Below are positions 8,266-16,303 of a stretch of 40,804 nt of DNA, one piece after another. How positions within the stretch are numbered: the first letter of the stretch is position 1; the number at the start of each line of letters is the position of its first letter. Made by a program: the position numbers and the translations under genes. The notes under the pieces are model-generated. The model did not search any database and was not told the DNA's origin. It worked only from the letters and a program-made list of their open reading frames with translations. Origin of the DNA: Acidobacteriaceae bacterium (lineage in GTDB: Bacteria > Acidobacteriota > Terriglobia > Terriglobales > Acidobacteriaceae); NCBI GenBank assembly GCA_003165005.1, contig PLSB01000110.1:9329-50132 (forward strand). The letters are read 5' to 3'.

Positions 8266-9344
8266 GATGACGGCACCTCCAACCGCAGGGCCGCGAAAGC
8301 GCCGCCGGCAGCGGTTCCCAGCATGAGAGCCGAACCACTTCCGGGCCGGCGGCTTAAGGCCAGCAGAAGATGAAACAGGCCGCCGCTCCTGGCCAGACCA
8401 TCGGCAACGGGCAGCGAAGCGACGATGCGCGCATCGTTTCTCGAAAAAGACTGGCTCGAAAACGCCTGGCCGGCACAAGAACGAAAAACGCCGGCGGGCG
8501 GATCGCATGAGCACGGACCGCCGTTGCCGGCCGAGAAAACCAGTGACGGAACGGAAGGGAAAAGATGGCGAATGGCCTGGGCGGAATCGCCGCTGCGCGC
8601 GTAGCGGCCGCCGGCGAATTGCGCGTAGCCTCTGCGTTCGGTGCTGAGACCGGATTCGAGGAGTAGAGCGGCCACGCCCTCGCTGGGAACAAAGTCCGCG
8701 GATCGGGCGGGCGGATCGGAAACAAAGCACGCGGGAGAGAGCAATCCGGCCGTTTCGTACCACTGGTAAACCGCCGGGCTGAGCGCATCGCCTGCAATGA
8801 CGATGGCGCGGTCGGCCTGGCCGTGCCTGAGAAGCGATGCGGCGCGCAGCAATGCGATCTCCGCGGCAAAGTTTTCGCCGCCGAGAGTGAGGTTGGGGCC
8901 GCGCAAGCCGTGGAAGAGCGCAACGTGACAGGCCGGGGCATTGGCCAGAGTCTCCGGGAAGGTGATGGGATCGGTTCCAGTCCAGCCGTTGAGAGCGGCG
9001 CTGCGATAGAAGGACTCCGTGAGCTCGACACAACCGAAACCGCTGGCGAAGAGAACCGCGACACGCGAGCGATCGATGGTGTCGAGGTTTACGCCCGCAT
9101 CCTGGAGGGCCAGCGAGGCCGCGACCAGCGCCCAGCAAGAGAGGCGATCCAGTCGCCGCGTCTTGACGCCGGGCACGAGCTTGGCGGGATTGAAAGGCTG
9201 CACCTGGTAAGCCCGGCGCAATGTGGCGTTCGGCCAGGCGGCGATCGGTTCCGGCTCGACCTCAAGGCCGGAAAGGAGGCCGGCCGTTGCGCCGAACGGA
9301 GAGACCGAGCCGAACCCGGTAATCGAAGGCAAGTTCGCGTTCAT
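8262..9344 (-). CDS. Degenerate beta-ketoacyl synthase (chain-length-factor type)
   Basis: A 360-residue FabF-like protein that has lost its catalytic residues. Where active enzymes have TACASG it has LGGENFAAE (about 154-162), and where they have NAHGTGTP it reads FSAGNGGPC. The fold signatures remain (VSPFGATAG, RRLDRLSCWAL, FASGFGCVE, GLRGPNLTL, VIAGDALSP, PSEGVAALLLE). Such inactive ketosynthases normally dimerise with an active partner and set chain length. The active partner is encoded immediately upstream, and the two genes overlap by four bases (ATGA). The pair parallels the KS/CLF of type II PKS and the KS pairs of aryl-polyene clusters. I see no sign of truncation, but it is shorter than a normal FabF (about 410), with a compact C-terminal half. 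Confidence 0.82.
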   Translation of the reverse strand: MNANLPSITGFGSVSPFGATAGLLSGLEVEPEPIAAWPNATLRRAYQVQPFNPAKLVPGVKTRRLDRLSCWALVAASLALQDAGVNLDTIDRSRVAVLFASGFGCVELTESFYRSAALNGWTGTDPITFPETLANAPACHVALFHGLRGPNLTLGGENFAAEIALLRAASLLRHGQADRAIVIAGDALSPAVYQWYETAGLLSPACFVSDPPARSADFVPSEGVAALLLESGLSTERRGYAQFAGGRYARSGDSAQAIRHLFPSVPSLVFSAGNGGPCSCDPPAGVFRSCAGQAFSSQSFSRNDARIVASLPVADGLARSGGLFHLLLALSRRPGSGSALMLGTAAGGAFAALRLEVPSS

Positions 9345-10543
9345 GCGTCAACGCTCCCAAAGACAAGGGCCGCATTGCTGCCGCCGAAGCCGGCTGAAAC
9401 CGACATGGCCGCGGGAATATCCTGGCTCCGCCATGCGCCGCGCAGATACTCTATGTCCTGGCTTTCGATGGGATCGGCAAGCCGCAGCGTGGGCAGCAAA
9501 GCACTCCTGCGCATGGCAAGAATCGTGATGGCGGCTTCAAGAGCGCCCGCAGCGCCCAGGCAATGGCCGATATAGGACTTTGTGGATGAAACCGGAATGG
9601 GCGTCGAGCGGCCGCGGAAGACCAACTCGTAACACCTGGTCTCCGCAATATCGTTGAGCGGAGTGCCGGTGCCGTGGGCATTGACGTAGCCGATCTCGTC
9701 GATGCCCGTTCCGGCCATCTCCATCGCCAGCCTCATGGCAGAGGCCAGACCCTTGCCTTCGGTGTCGGGCGCGGTGGAGTGGTAAGCATCGTTGGTCATG
9801 GCCCAGCCGCGCAGGATGGCGAGAGCCTCGGCTCCCCTGGACCGGGCATGAGCCAGAGTCTCCAGCACCAGCACTGCGGCGCCTTCGCCTAGGTTGAGCC
9901 CCTGGCGGCTCTTATCGAAAGGACGGCAGGGAGACGGATCGAGAGCCTGCAGGGAATGGAATCCGCTGGCGGTGAAAGCGGACAAGGCATCGCTGCCTCC
10001 TGCGAGCGCCAGCGGAACCTCGCCGTCGAGCAGCATATTCGCGGCCAGAGCCAGGGCGATTGCTCCCGAAGCGCAAGCCACGGAAACGGCGCAGGCCGGG
10101 CCTTCAATGCCCAGGTGTTCGCCGACCGAGGCGGCGACGCGCGAAATCGGATAGGTAGCGGCGCGGGCCAGGCCGGCCTCCCGATACCATGCTGCCGGAT
10201 CGACGGCGATTGCAGGTTCGATCTCTGTGAGTCCGGCGACCGTGGTGGCCATGACAATTCCACTTTGCCGCAGCAACTCGCGCGGCAGGCCCGCGCAGGC
10301 GTCTTCGGCAGCGGCCATGGCCAGACGGTCGCTGCGCGAGTAACGATGCGGGTTTTCGACATCGGGCAGAGAGGCCACGCGGGCCACGTGTCCCGAGAAG
10401 CCGGGAAAGAGGTCCGCGGCCGGAGCCAGACAGCTCTTGCCGGCCAGCAGTCCTGCCTCCAGCGCGGCACTGCCCAGGCCGTAGGGGCTGACAACGCCGA
10501 TGGCGGTGACAGCAATCGTTTTTTCCGGATCAGGCAATATCAT
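9341..10543 (-). CDS. Active beta-ketoacyl-ACP synthase (FabF/KS-alpha type)
   Basis: A 400-residue decarboxylating condensing enzyme with a complete Cys-His-His triad: Cys157 in VSVACASGA, His290 in NAHGTGTPLND and His327 in SYIGHCLGAAGA. The standard elements GGSDALSAF, RPFDKSRQGLNLGEGA and the C-terminal SAGFGGSNA are present. It would extend an acyl-ACP with malonyl-ACP. The ATG at 10543 overlaps the end of the acyltransferase gene by 14 bases, and its own stop overlaps the start of the degenerate ketosynthase, so the two subunits are probably made in equal amounts. Placed in this operon it is more likely a secondary-lipid or polyene enzyme than housekeeping FabF. Confidence 0.92.
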   Translation of the reverse strand: MILPDPEKTIAVTAIGVVSPYGLGSAALEAGLLAGKSCLAPAADLFPGFSGHVARVASLPDVENPHRYSRSDRLAMAAAEDACAGLPRELLRQSGIVMATTVAGLTEIEPAIAVDPAAWYREAGLARAATYPISRVAASVGEHLGIEGPACAVSVACASGAIALALAANMLLDGEVPLALAGGSDALSAFTASGFHSLQALDPSPCRPFDKSRQGLNLGEGAAVLVLETLAHARSRGAEALAILRGWAMTNDAYHSTAPDTEGKGLASAMRLAMEMAGTGIDEIGYVNAHGTGTPLNDIAETRCYELVFRGRSTPIPVSSTKSYIGHCLGAAGALEAAITILAMRRSALLPTLRLADPIESQDIEYLRGAWRSQDIPAAMSVSAGFGGSNAALVFGSVDA

Positions 10544-11435
10544 CCACTCGCCAGAAATCGAAAAAGTTCAGCCATTGATCATAGTAGTTCGCTACTTGCG
10601 TCTCAAGAAACCGCACGGCCTGGCGCAACTCCGGCAAATCCTCCTGCCGCAGATCGCCTGCGGAGGCGGGAAAAATCGGATCGCCGATCAGGACGCGGTA
10701 GCGCAGCCAGCCCTGGCGCACCACCACGCCGGGAAGCACGGGCGCCCCGGAAGCGCGCGCCAGCAGGAAAGGGCCGCGAGGGAACTCAGCATCGGCGCCG
10801 AAAAACGGGACCGTAGAGCGGTGATGCGGCTGATAGACCCGGTCGCCCTGCATGGCGACGATCTCGTTGCGGCGCAAAGCCTGAAGCAGCTCGATGGACG
10901 CGGATGCGCCGGCGCGCAAATCGACGATGCGCAGGCGGCCGTTCACCATCAGGTCGCGCAACATGCGCTCGGCGGGCTTGTCTTCCACCACGCGGGCAAC
11001 ATTGACGGGGCGGCCATGCAGTTCGAGCAGGCGCGAGGCGAACTCGGGGTTGCCCAGATGCGCGGTCCAGACGATCAGCCCTCGGCCTTCGGCGAGGCAC
11101 TTGTCGATCGTGTCAGCTCCGCGCTCGGGGCCGGCGAGCATGGCCAGGAGTTGGGCATCGCTGGCCGCGGGAACGCGAGAATACGAGACGATGAGGTCGC
11201 AGAAGGAATAGAAAACCCGGTAGACCTTCCAGTGCAGCTCCAGGCCGCCGCGACCCGAGATGCGCCGCAGGTTGCGGGTGACCGCGGCTCGCTCGCGCCG
11301 CAGCCCCAGATAAAAGCACAAGGCCGTAACGGCGGCGAACGGCGGCTGCGCGAAGCGCGGCACCACGCGCATCGAGAAAAAAACGAAGCGGAGAATCCCG
11401 ACGGAGTGGAAGCGATGATGATACCAGCGCGTCAA
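10530..11435 (-). CDS. LpxL/HtrB-like lysophospholipid acyltransferase
   Basis: A 301-residue membrane-associated acyltransferase of the lipid A (LpxL/HtrB) type. The catalytic H-x4-E is in TAHLGNPEFA (His126, Glu131). Downstream are QGDRVY, an FFGADAEFPRGPFLLA block and SGAPVLPGVVV, all typical of the family. The N-terminal part is hydrophobic and basic (RFVFFSMRVVPRF), fitting inner-membrane association. It would move the finished acyl chain from ACP to a head group or lipid. The frame opens with TTG at 11435, overlapping the stop of the radical SAM gene (TTGA); no ATG is available before residue 22. Aryl-polyene clusters carry a similar acyltransferase. The acceptor is unknown. Confidence 0.85.
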   Translation of the reverse strand: MTRWYHHRFHSVGILRFVFFSMRVVPRFAQPPFAAVTALCFYLGLRRERAAVTRNLRRISGRGGLELHWKVYRVFYSFCDLIVSYSRVPAASDAQLLAMLAGPERGADTIDKCLAEGRGLIVWTAHLGNPEFASRLLELHGRPVNVARVVEDKPAERMLRDLMVNGRLRIVDLRAGASASIELLQALRRNEIVAMQGDRVYQPHHRSTVPFFGADAEFPRGPFLLARASGAPVLPGVVVRQGWLRYRVLIGDPIFPASAGDLRQEDLPELRQAVRFLETQVANYYDQWLNFFDFWRVDDIA

Positions 11436-12907
11436 GCTGCACCCACGGCGGTCAGGTCGTTGACGTTGCGAATCATCTTGCGCATCAGCACCGAGTACAT
11501 GTGGACGATGTCCGTATCGTTGTAGCCGATGGAGCGCAGGGTGCCGACGGCGGCGGCGACGGCCGGAGGGTTGCTGGTGCCGAAGCGGCGATGGTACTCG
11601 ATCTGAATCTCGTTCATCTCGTGCTTCGAGAGCGTAGGCGTGGACATGGCCATGTCGTTATACGAGAAGCGGCTGGTGAGTCCGATCCGCTCGGAACTCC
11701 AGCCGGCCTCCAGGGCCTGGCGATTGATTTCGCAGCCTTCAAAAAAGCGCAGGCAAAAGTGATAGGGAAGCAGGGACGGTTTAGGCAATTCGCCCAGCCA
11801 GTCCAGCGTGCGCTGCGCCATGGCGCGATCCTCGGTTGGAAAGCCGTACATGGTGGAGATGTTGACCGCGACGCCCTGGCGCTGCGTGTAGCCGATGATC
11901 TCGCGCGCCTTATCGAGATCGAGGCGCTTGTCCACCAGGCGCTGAATCTCTTCGGCGGCCGACTCCACGGCATAGGTGAACCACACGGCGCCGGCCTCGA
12001 TAGCGCGATCGACGAACTCCGGCGTGGCGATATCGGCGCGCAGCCCATTCACAAAATAAAACCTGGGTTTGAGCCCTGCCTCCCGGATCATCTCGAAGAA
12101 GCGCAACGCCCGCTTGACATTGACATTGAAGATGTCGTCGACCACGTAAAAGTCGCGAATCCCGTGGCGCGTATAGAGGATCTCGAGTTCGGCGAAGACA
12201 TTCTCCGCGCTGCGCAGCCGCATCTTCTTCCAATGGCTGAAGCAGTAAGTGCAGTGGTAGACGCAGCCGCGGCCGGTGAGCAAAACGCCCTGGCGGCGAT
12301 GGTTGTAGGCGTAGCTCAGCTGCTTCTCGTAGCGGTCTAGGTCGATCAGGTCGTAGTCGGGAAAGGGCAGGCTGTCGATGTCGGCAATCTCTTCGCGGTC
12401 CGGATTCTCCAGGACCTCGCCGTCCTGGCGGTAAAGAACTCCGGCCAGTGCGGCCAGCGGCTCGCCGGAGAGCAGGCGGACAAGCGTCTCCTCGCCCTCG
12501 CCTTTCGCCGCAACCTCAAGTTCGGGTACGTCCTCGAAGAGGCGGCGCCGGTAGGCCTTCACGATGGGGCCGCCGGCGACAATTAGCGCGCCGCTCGACT
12601 GGCGAACCACCGCGGCCACGCGTTGCAGCTCCTCGAGAAAGAAGGCGATGGAGCGCAGGCCCACGACATCGGGCTTGAAATCATCGAGGATGCGGGCCAG
12701 TTCCGTGTCGCTGGGGCAGTCGAGCGAAGACTCCACAATGCGCACTTCAAGATGGGGCAGGGCTCGGCGGGCGCTGGCCGCCAGATACATCAGGCCAATC
12801 GGGGGCACGTGCATCTCGTAGGGCATCGTGGTCCCCACCCATTTGTTCATGTTGTTGCATTCGACCAGCAAAAGACGGAGGGGCGGTTTTGGGTTGCCGG
12901 TCGGCAT
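11432..12907 (-). CDS. B12-binding-domain radical SAM protein (lipid locus, no. 2)
   Basis: A 491-residue protein with an N-terminal cobalamin-binding-type domain (LRLLLVECNN, VPPIGLMYLAA, PDVVGLRSIAF, VAGGPIVKAY, KGEGEETLV), a short linker (DIDSLPFPDYDLID) and a radical SAM core with CVYHCTYC (Cys215, 219, 222). VVDDIFN and an internal YAVESAAEEIQ strand follow. No DxHxxG motif is seen. The ATG at 12907 begins MPTGNPKPPLRLLLVE just before the first beta strand; the frame is open to 13081, but that part overlaps the ACP gene and has no family-like sequence. The ACP gene ends 25 bases upstream, suggesting action on an ACP-bound chain. It is a diverged paralogue of the proteins at 3856-5436 and 21596-23032. 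The reaction is unknown. Confidence 0.85.
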   Translation of the reverse strand: MPTGNPKPPLRLLLVECNNMNKWVGTTMPYEMHVPPIGLMYLAASARRALPHLEVRIVESSLDCPSDTELARILDDFKPDVVGLRSIAFFLEELQRVAAVVRQSSGALIVAGGPIVKAYRRRLFEDVPELEVAAKGEGEETLVRLLSGEPLAALAGVLYRQDGEVLENPDREEIADIDSLPFPDYDLIDLDRYEKQLSYAYNHRRQGVLLTGRGCVYHCTYCFSHWKKMRLRSAENVFAELEILYTRHGIRDFYVVDDIFNVNVKRALRFFEMIREAGLKPRFYFVNGLRADIATPEFVDRAIEAGAVWFTYAVESAAEEIQRLVDKRLDLDKAREIIGYTQRQGVAVNISTMYGFPTEDRAMAQRTLDWLGELPKPSLLPYHFCLRFFEGCEINRQALEAGWSSERIGLTSRFSYNDMAMSTPTLSKHEMNEIQIEYHRRFGTSNPPAVAAAVGTLRSIGYNDTDIVHMYSVLMRKMIRNVNDLTAVGAA

Positions 12908-12932
12908 GGCGGGATGCGCTCCTGGAGCAGGC

Positions 12933-13208
12933 TCAGCGTTGAGCGGCGATCTTCTCGGCGATCTTCGCATCGACGGCGGCGGCCAAAGTGGCGATGGTGC
13001 GCCACGCGTTGCGGTCGAATTCGCCTTCCACCAGCTTGATTCCGAAGTGCCTTTCGATTTCGAGGATGAGCTGCAGGACATCGATCGAGTCGAGCTCGAT
13101 GTCGCCGTCGAGCAGTGCCTGGTCGTCGGGCAGATCGGCCGCGGTCCGGTCTTTGATGCGCAGACCTGAAATGACGATCTGCTTCAACTGTAGCGCCGTG
13201 TTTTCCAT
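12933..13208 (-). CDS. Acyl carrier protein (second of two)
   Basis: A 91-residue acyl carrier protein with the phosphopantetheine Ser in GDIELDSIDVLQ (Ser41), followed by LILEIERHFGIKL, the standard helix II/III pattern. It differs clearly from the ACP at 5510-5791, so it was not made by a recent duplication. It lies between the PHP gene (25 bases upstream) and a radical SAM gene (25 bases downstream). The start is the ATG at 13208. Two carriers may separate chain initiation from chain elongation or tailoring. Confidence 0.9.
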   Translation of the reverse strand: MENTALQLKQIVISGLRIKDRTAADLPDDQALLDGDIELDSIDVLQLILEIERHFGIKLVEGEFDRNAWRTIATLAAAVDAKIAEKIAAQR

Positions 13209-13233
13209 GAAAAATTAACCCTCAGTATAGCAT

Positions 13234-14289
13234 TCACCGGATCAGATCGAGCGCCGCGGCCACGCCGAGGAAGGCGCGCGCGGCGCAACCGGCGGGATCG
13301 AGAAGCACGATTCTCTCGCGCAGCAGTTCGCCCACGGGCTGGCCGCGGAAGTGCGCGATGCGGCGATAATGCGCGATAAAGTAAAGCACGCGGAGGAACA
13401 GCTTCCATCCCAGAGGCGCAAAGAAAGGCGGCGCGATGAGAGCAACGCCGCGCCCGGCTTTCACTTCCGCCGCGAATTCCTCGAAGCTGCCCGAGTGGGA
13501 GACGCTGAGCACGGAACTCGCCAGCAACAGGTGGCTGTCTCCGCCGCCGATCACGGGCTTGCCAACCGAACGCGCCAGTTCGAGGACGGCGTCGTTCTCG
13601 CGGCGGCCGCGCATGCCGTTGTATTCGAGAGCGTGGATCGCCCATCCATAGCGCTCGAGCAGCTCCCGCGCCGGGATCCCGTGCTGACGATTCTTGCCCC
13701 AGGGCACCAGCGGGTGGTTGAAGACAACCAGGCATTCGCTGGCCCGGAGCATCTCAAAAACGTCGTCGAGGCGATCGGCGCGCGCGGCCTCGTTCAAGGC
13801 GGCATGGAGGCCTTCGGCCGCATCCGCCTTCATGCCGGTGATACCGATGTGAAAAAGGTAGCCGTCGAAATGAATGGAGAGCTCTTCTCCCAGGGGAATG
13901 CGGTGGGCCCATTGGGGATGGGCGCGGCAAAGCTCGATGCTGCCCGCGACCTCGTCGTGATCGGTGAGGCCGAGGACGATTTCGTCGTACCCAAGAGCGG
14001 CAGCGGCGGCGGTTTCCTGGAGGAGAACCTCTTCCGGGGTAAGTGGAGCGCGGTAGCTGATCTGGTTGAAATCGAATGCGCTTGCGCTCGCAAACCCGAA
14101 TGCGGCCTGGAGCGCGTGACTGAACGGATGCATCCATGGCTTTCGGACCACGTCGTTGAGGATGCCCATGGTCTCGACGGAATGGAGAGAATGATTATGC
14201 AGCGAAACCGCGTAAGGAAACTCCCGCCGCGGCTCCGGACAGGCGCGGTAGGCGTAGTTCTCGATCGTCCAACAACCCAAATCCGGCAT
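13234..14289 (-). CDS. PHP-domain metal-dependent phosphoesterase
   Basis: A PHP-superfamily protein of about 351 residues. Metal-binding motifs are in order: SLHNHSLHS (about 29-37), GLTDHDEVAG (about 107-116), a conserved Glu in LGEELS, FNHPLVPWG (about 190) and GGGDSH (about 248-253). These enzymes hydrolyse phosphate esters; the substrate is not predictable. The C-terminal end is hydrophobic and basic (WKLFLRVLYFIAHYRR), suggesting membrane association, which fits a lipid-phosphate substrate. The ATG at 14289 has AAGG nine bases upstream. An ATG at 14313 would add eight residues but has GAGG directly abutting it. It is the first gene of the ten-gene minus operon and diverges from the dehydratase-like gene at 14471. 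Confidence 0.8.
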   Translation of the reverse strand: MPDLGCWTIENYAYRACPEPRREFPYAVSLHNHSLHSVETMGILNDVVRKPWMHPFSHALQAAFGFASASAFDFNQISYRAPLTPEEVLLQETAAAAALGYDEIVLGLTDHDEVAGSIELCRAHPQWAHRIPLGEELSIHFDGYLFHIGITGMKADAAEGLHAALNEAARADRLDDVFEMLRASECLVVFNHPLVPWGKNRQHGIPARELLERYGWAIHALEYNGMRGRRENDAVLELARSVGKPVIGGGDSHLLLASSVLSVSHSGSFEEFAAEVKAGRGVALIAPPFFAPLGWKLFLRVLYFIAHYRRIAHFRGQPVGELLRERIVLLDPAGCAARAFLGVAAALDLIR

Positions 14290-14405
14290 ATGTGCGTGCC
14301 TTGCTGCCGCCATCCTCAGCCGTCAAGTGTAGGAGTGCACAGCGTTACCGCGTGGCATTCGCGGCGACCGGAGCCAGCGCGCGGCCTCCGTGCCACGGCC
14401 TCTGA

Positions 14406-14435
14406 TCGACGGGCAAAACGAATCTACACTATACT
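14406..14435 (+). promoter_or_regulatory. Possible sigma-70 promoter for the dehydratase/activase operon
   Basis: TCGACG (14406-14411), an 18-base spacer and TATACT (14430-14435) lie 36 bases before the first start codon of the plus-strand pair, in the intergenic region between the two divergent operons. The -10 box is good and the -35 box is weak. The promoter of the opposite operon was not recognised. Confidence 0.35.
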
Positions 14436-14470
14436 AGGCAGGCCGAGGGACCGGACAGGGCAGGTGAGTT

Positions 14471-16303
14471 GTGGGGACGGTTGCGGCAGCCTCGGATTCG
14501 CCTCCCCCTTCAGGAAGACCCCCGTTCAGCTTACCGATGGCGACCGACTGCAATCCCGCTGCCGAACCTGCTCACGCGACGGAAGACTGCGACGCGCCGG
14601 GCGGTAGCCCCGCGAGGCCGGGGAACGGGCGCGCGGCGCGCGTGCGGCACTTCCGGTCGCCTCTCGCGCGTCATTTCCTGGCCGAAGACCGCCACAAGGT
14701 CACGGTGCTTTTCGGCGGGTTCACCTGGAAGCACGAGCGCTTGATCGCGGCCATACTCCGGCGCAGCGGCTACCGCTGTCAGCAGCTCCCTACTCCCGAT
14801 CTGGCGGCCTTCGCGCTGGGCAAGGAATACGGCAACAACGGCCAGTGCAATCCCACCTATTTCACCATCGGCAACCTGATCAAGTTTCTTCGCTCTCTCG
14901 AGGAGCGGGGCCTGTCGCGCCGCGAGATTGTGGAGGGCTACATCTTCTTTACCGCCGGGTCCTGCGGCCCGTGCCGCTTCGGCATGTACGAATCCGAGTA
15001 CCGGCTGGCTCTGGAAAACGCGGGGTACTCGGGATTCCGCCTGGTGCTTTATCAGGCCGAGCAGGCGATCAAGGCGGCCGCGGAAAACACGGGGCTCCAG
15101 TTTACTGTCGACTTCAACCTGGGCGCATTGAACATGCTCTACCTGGGCGACATGATGAACGATCTCAGCTACCGCATTCGGCCCTTTGAGATCGTGCCCG
15201 GCAGCACCAATCGCGCCGTCGATGAAGTGGTGGACAGCTTCGCGAGTTTTCTCGAGCACCGCCGTCGCTTTGAGATTCTCGAGCGGCTGCCCCGGCCGGC
15301 CGCAAGCCTGGTAGCGCGAAGCCGCGGGCTGAAAGGGTTTCTCGACGTCACGGGAAAAGTATTGAATCACCTTTACAGCCGCGAATTTGTGGAGGAGATG
15401 CACCGCGCACAGCAGCGGCTGGGCGAGCTCGAAGTCGATCACACCCGGGTCAAGCCGGTGGTGAAGATTGTGGGCGAGTTCTGGGCGCAGCTGACCGAGG
15501 GCGACGGGAACTTCAATATGTTTGCCTTCCTCGAGCGCGAGGGCGCGCAGGTGCACATCGAGTCGATCTCGGGATGGATCGACTATCTCCTCTACCAGTC
15601 GCGGAAGGGCATGGAAGCGAGGAAAGGACTCGATTACCGCTACAACGATGCGCGCTGGTGGGAACTGGGCAGGATCGCCGCCAACCGGTGGGGATACCGG
15701 CGCAAGTGGCTCTTGTTGCGTGGCAGCGAGAGGGCATGGGAGTATCTCTACGCGCGAACCGCCAAACACCTGGGTGGGATTACGCCTCCGCTGGTCCGGC
15801 AGCGCGAACTGGCGCGCCTCGCCCATCCCTTCTATCATTCGCTGGCGCGCGGCGGCGAAGGACACCTTGAAGTGGGCAAGAACGTCTACTACACCACCAA
15901 CAAGCTCTGTCACATGGTGCTGGCGCTGAAGCCTTTTGGCTGCATGCCGTCTTCGCAATCCGACGGCGTGCAATCGGCGGTGGTGAACCGCTTCCCGGAG
16001 ATGACTTTTCTGCCCATCGAAACCGCCGGAGAAGGCGAGATCAACGCCTACAGCCGCGTGCAGATGGCGCTGGGCGAAGCGCGCGCGAGGGCGCGCACGG
16101 AGTTCGAAGTGGCGCTCGGCTCTACGGGCCACTCTCTGGATGCGATCAGGGAGTTTGCCGGCGCGCATCGGCGCTTGCGCAGTCCCTTCTATCCGTTTCC
16201 CCGCCGGCCGGGAGTGGCCGGCGCGGCGGCGAACTTTGTGATGCATGCAGGCAGGCTGATGGATGGAAGAGAACGCATGGCGCGCCTTCCGGGTGAACGG
16301 TGA
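14471..16303 (+). CDS. 2-hydroxyacyl-CoA dehydratase-like iron-sulfur protein (HgdB/COG3580-3581-like; PlsA/PlsR/Ger-related?)
   Basis: A protein of up to 610 residues. The first 75 residues are Pro/Ala/Gly-rich and not family-like; the conserved part starts at KVTVLFGGFTWKHE. Conserved cysteines occur in NNGQCNPTYFTIGN (Cys126), TAGSCGPCRFGMYESEY (Cys165, Cys168), KLCHMVLALKPFGCMPSS and nearby. This is the pattern of [4Fe-4S] subunits in the 2-hydroxyacyl-CoA dehydratase/benzoyl-CoA reductase superfamily, in the branch usually annotated as activase-related. The GTG at 14471 (AGGTGAG just upstream) is used; the ATG at 14537 is an alternative that removes 22 residues. The next gene, encoding the ATP-dependent electron activator, overlaps it by four bases. 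Known relatives of this two-part architecture include the plasmalogen enzymes PlsA/PlsR and the glycerol ester reductase Ger. The lipid context here favours such a role, but this is inference. Confidence 0.75.
   Translation: MGTVAAASDSPPPSGRPPFSLPMATDCNPAAEPAHATEDCDAPGGSPARPGNGRAARVRHFRSPLARHFLAEDRHKVTVLFGGFTWKHERLIAAILRRSGYRCQQLPTPDLAAFALGKEYGNNGQCNPTYFTIGNLIKFLRSLEERGLSRREIVEGYIFFTAGSCGPCRFGMYESEYRLALENAGYSGFRLVLYQAEQAIKAAAENTGLQFTVDFNLGALNMLYLGDMMNDLSYRIRPFEIVPGSTNRAVDEVVDSFASFLEHRRRFEILERLPRPAASLVARSRGLKGFLDVTGKVLNHLYSREFVEEMHRAQQRLGELEVDHTRVKPVVKIVGEFWAQLTEGDGNFNMFAFLEREGAQVHIESISGWIDYLLYQSRKGMEARKGLDYRYNDARWWELGRIAANRWGYRRKWLLLRGSERAWEYLYARTAKHLGGITPPLVRQRELARLAHPFYHSLARGGEGHLEVGKNVYYTTNKLCHMVLALKPFGCMPSSQSDGVQSAVVNRFPEMTFLPIETAGEGEINAYSRVQMALGEARARARTEFEVALGSTGHSLDAIREFAGAHRRLRSPFYPFPRRPGVAGAAANFVMHAGRLMDGRERMARLPGER

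Noticed and set aside
7267-9138. 623-residue version of the KASIII-like protein
   Set aside because: The first 290 residues are an out-of-frame reading of the upstream ketosynthase; the GTG at 8265 with GGAGGT is a better start.
14531-16246. 571-residue open frame on the minus strand
   Set aside because: Shadow of the dehydratase-like gene; His/Arg/Gln-rich sequence with no domain, while the plus strand has clear motifs.
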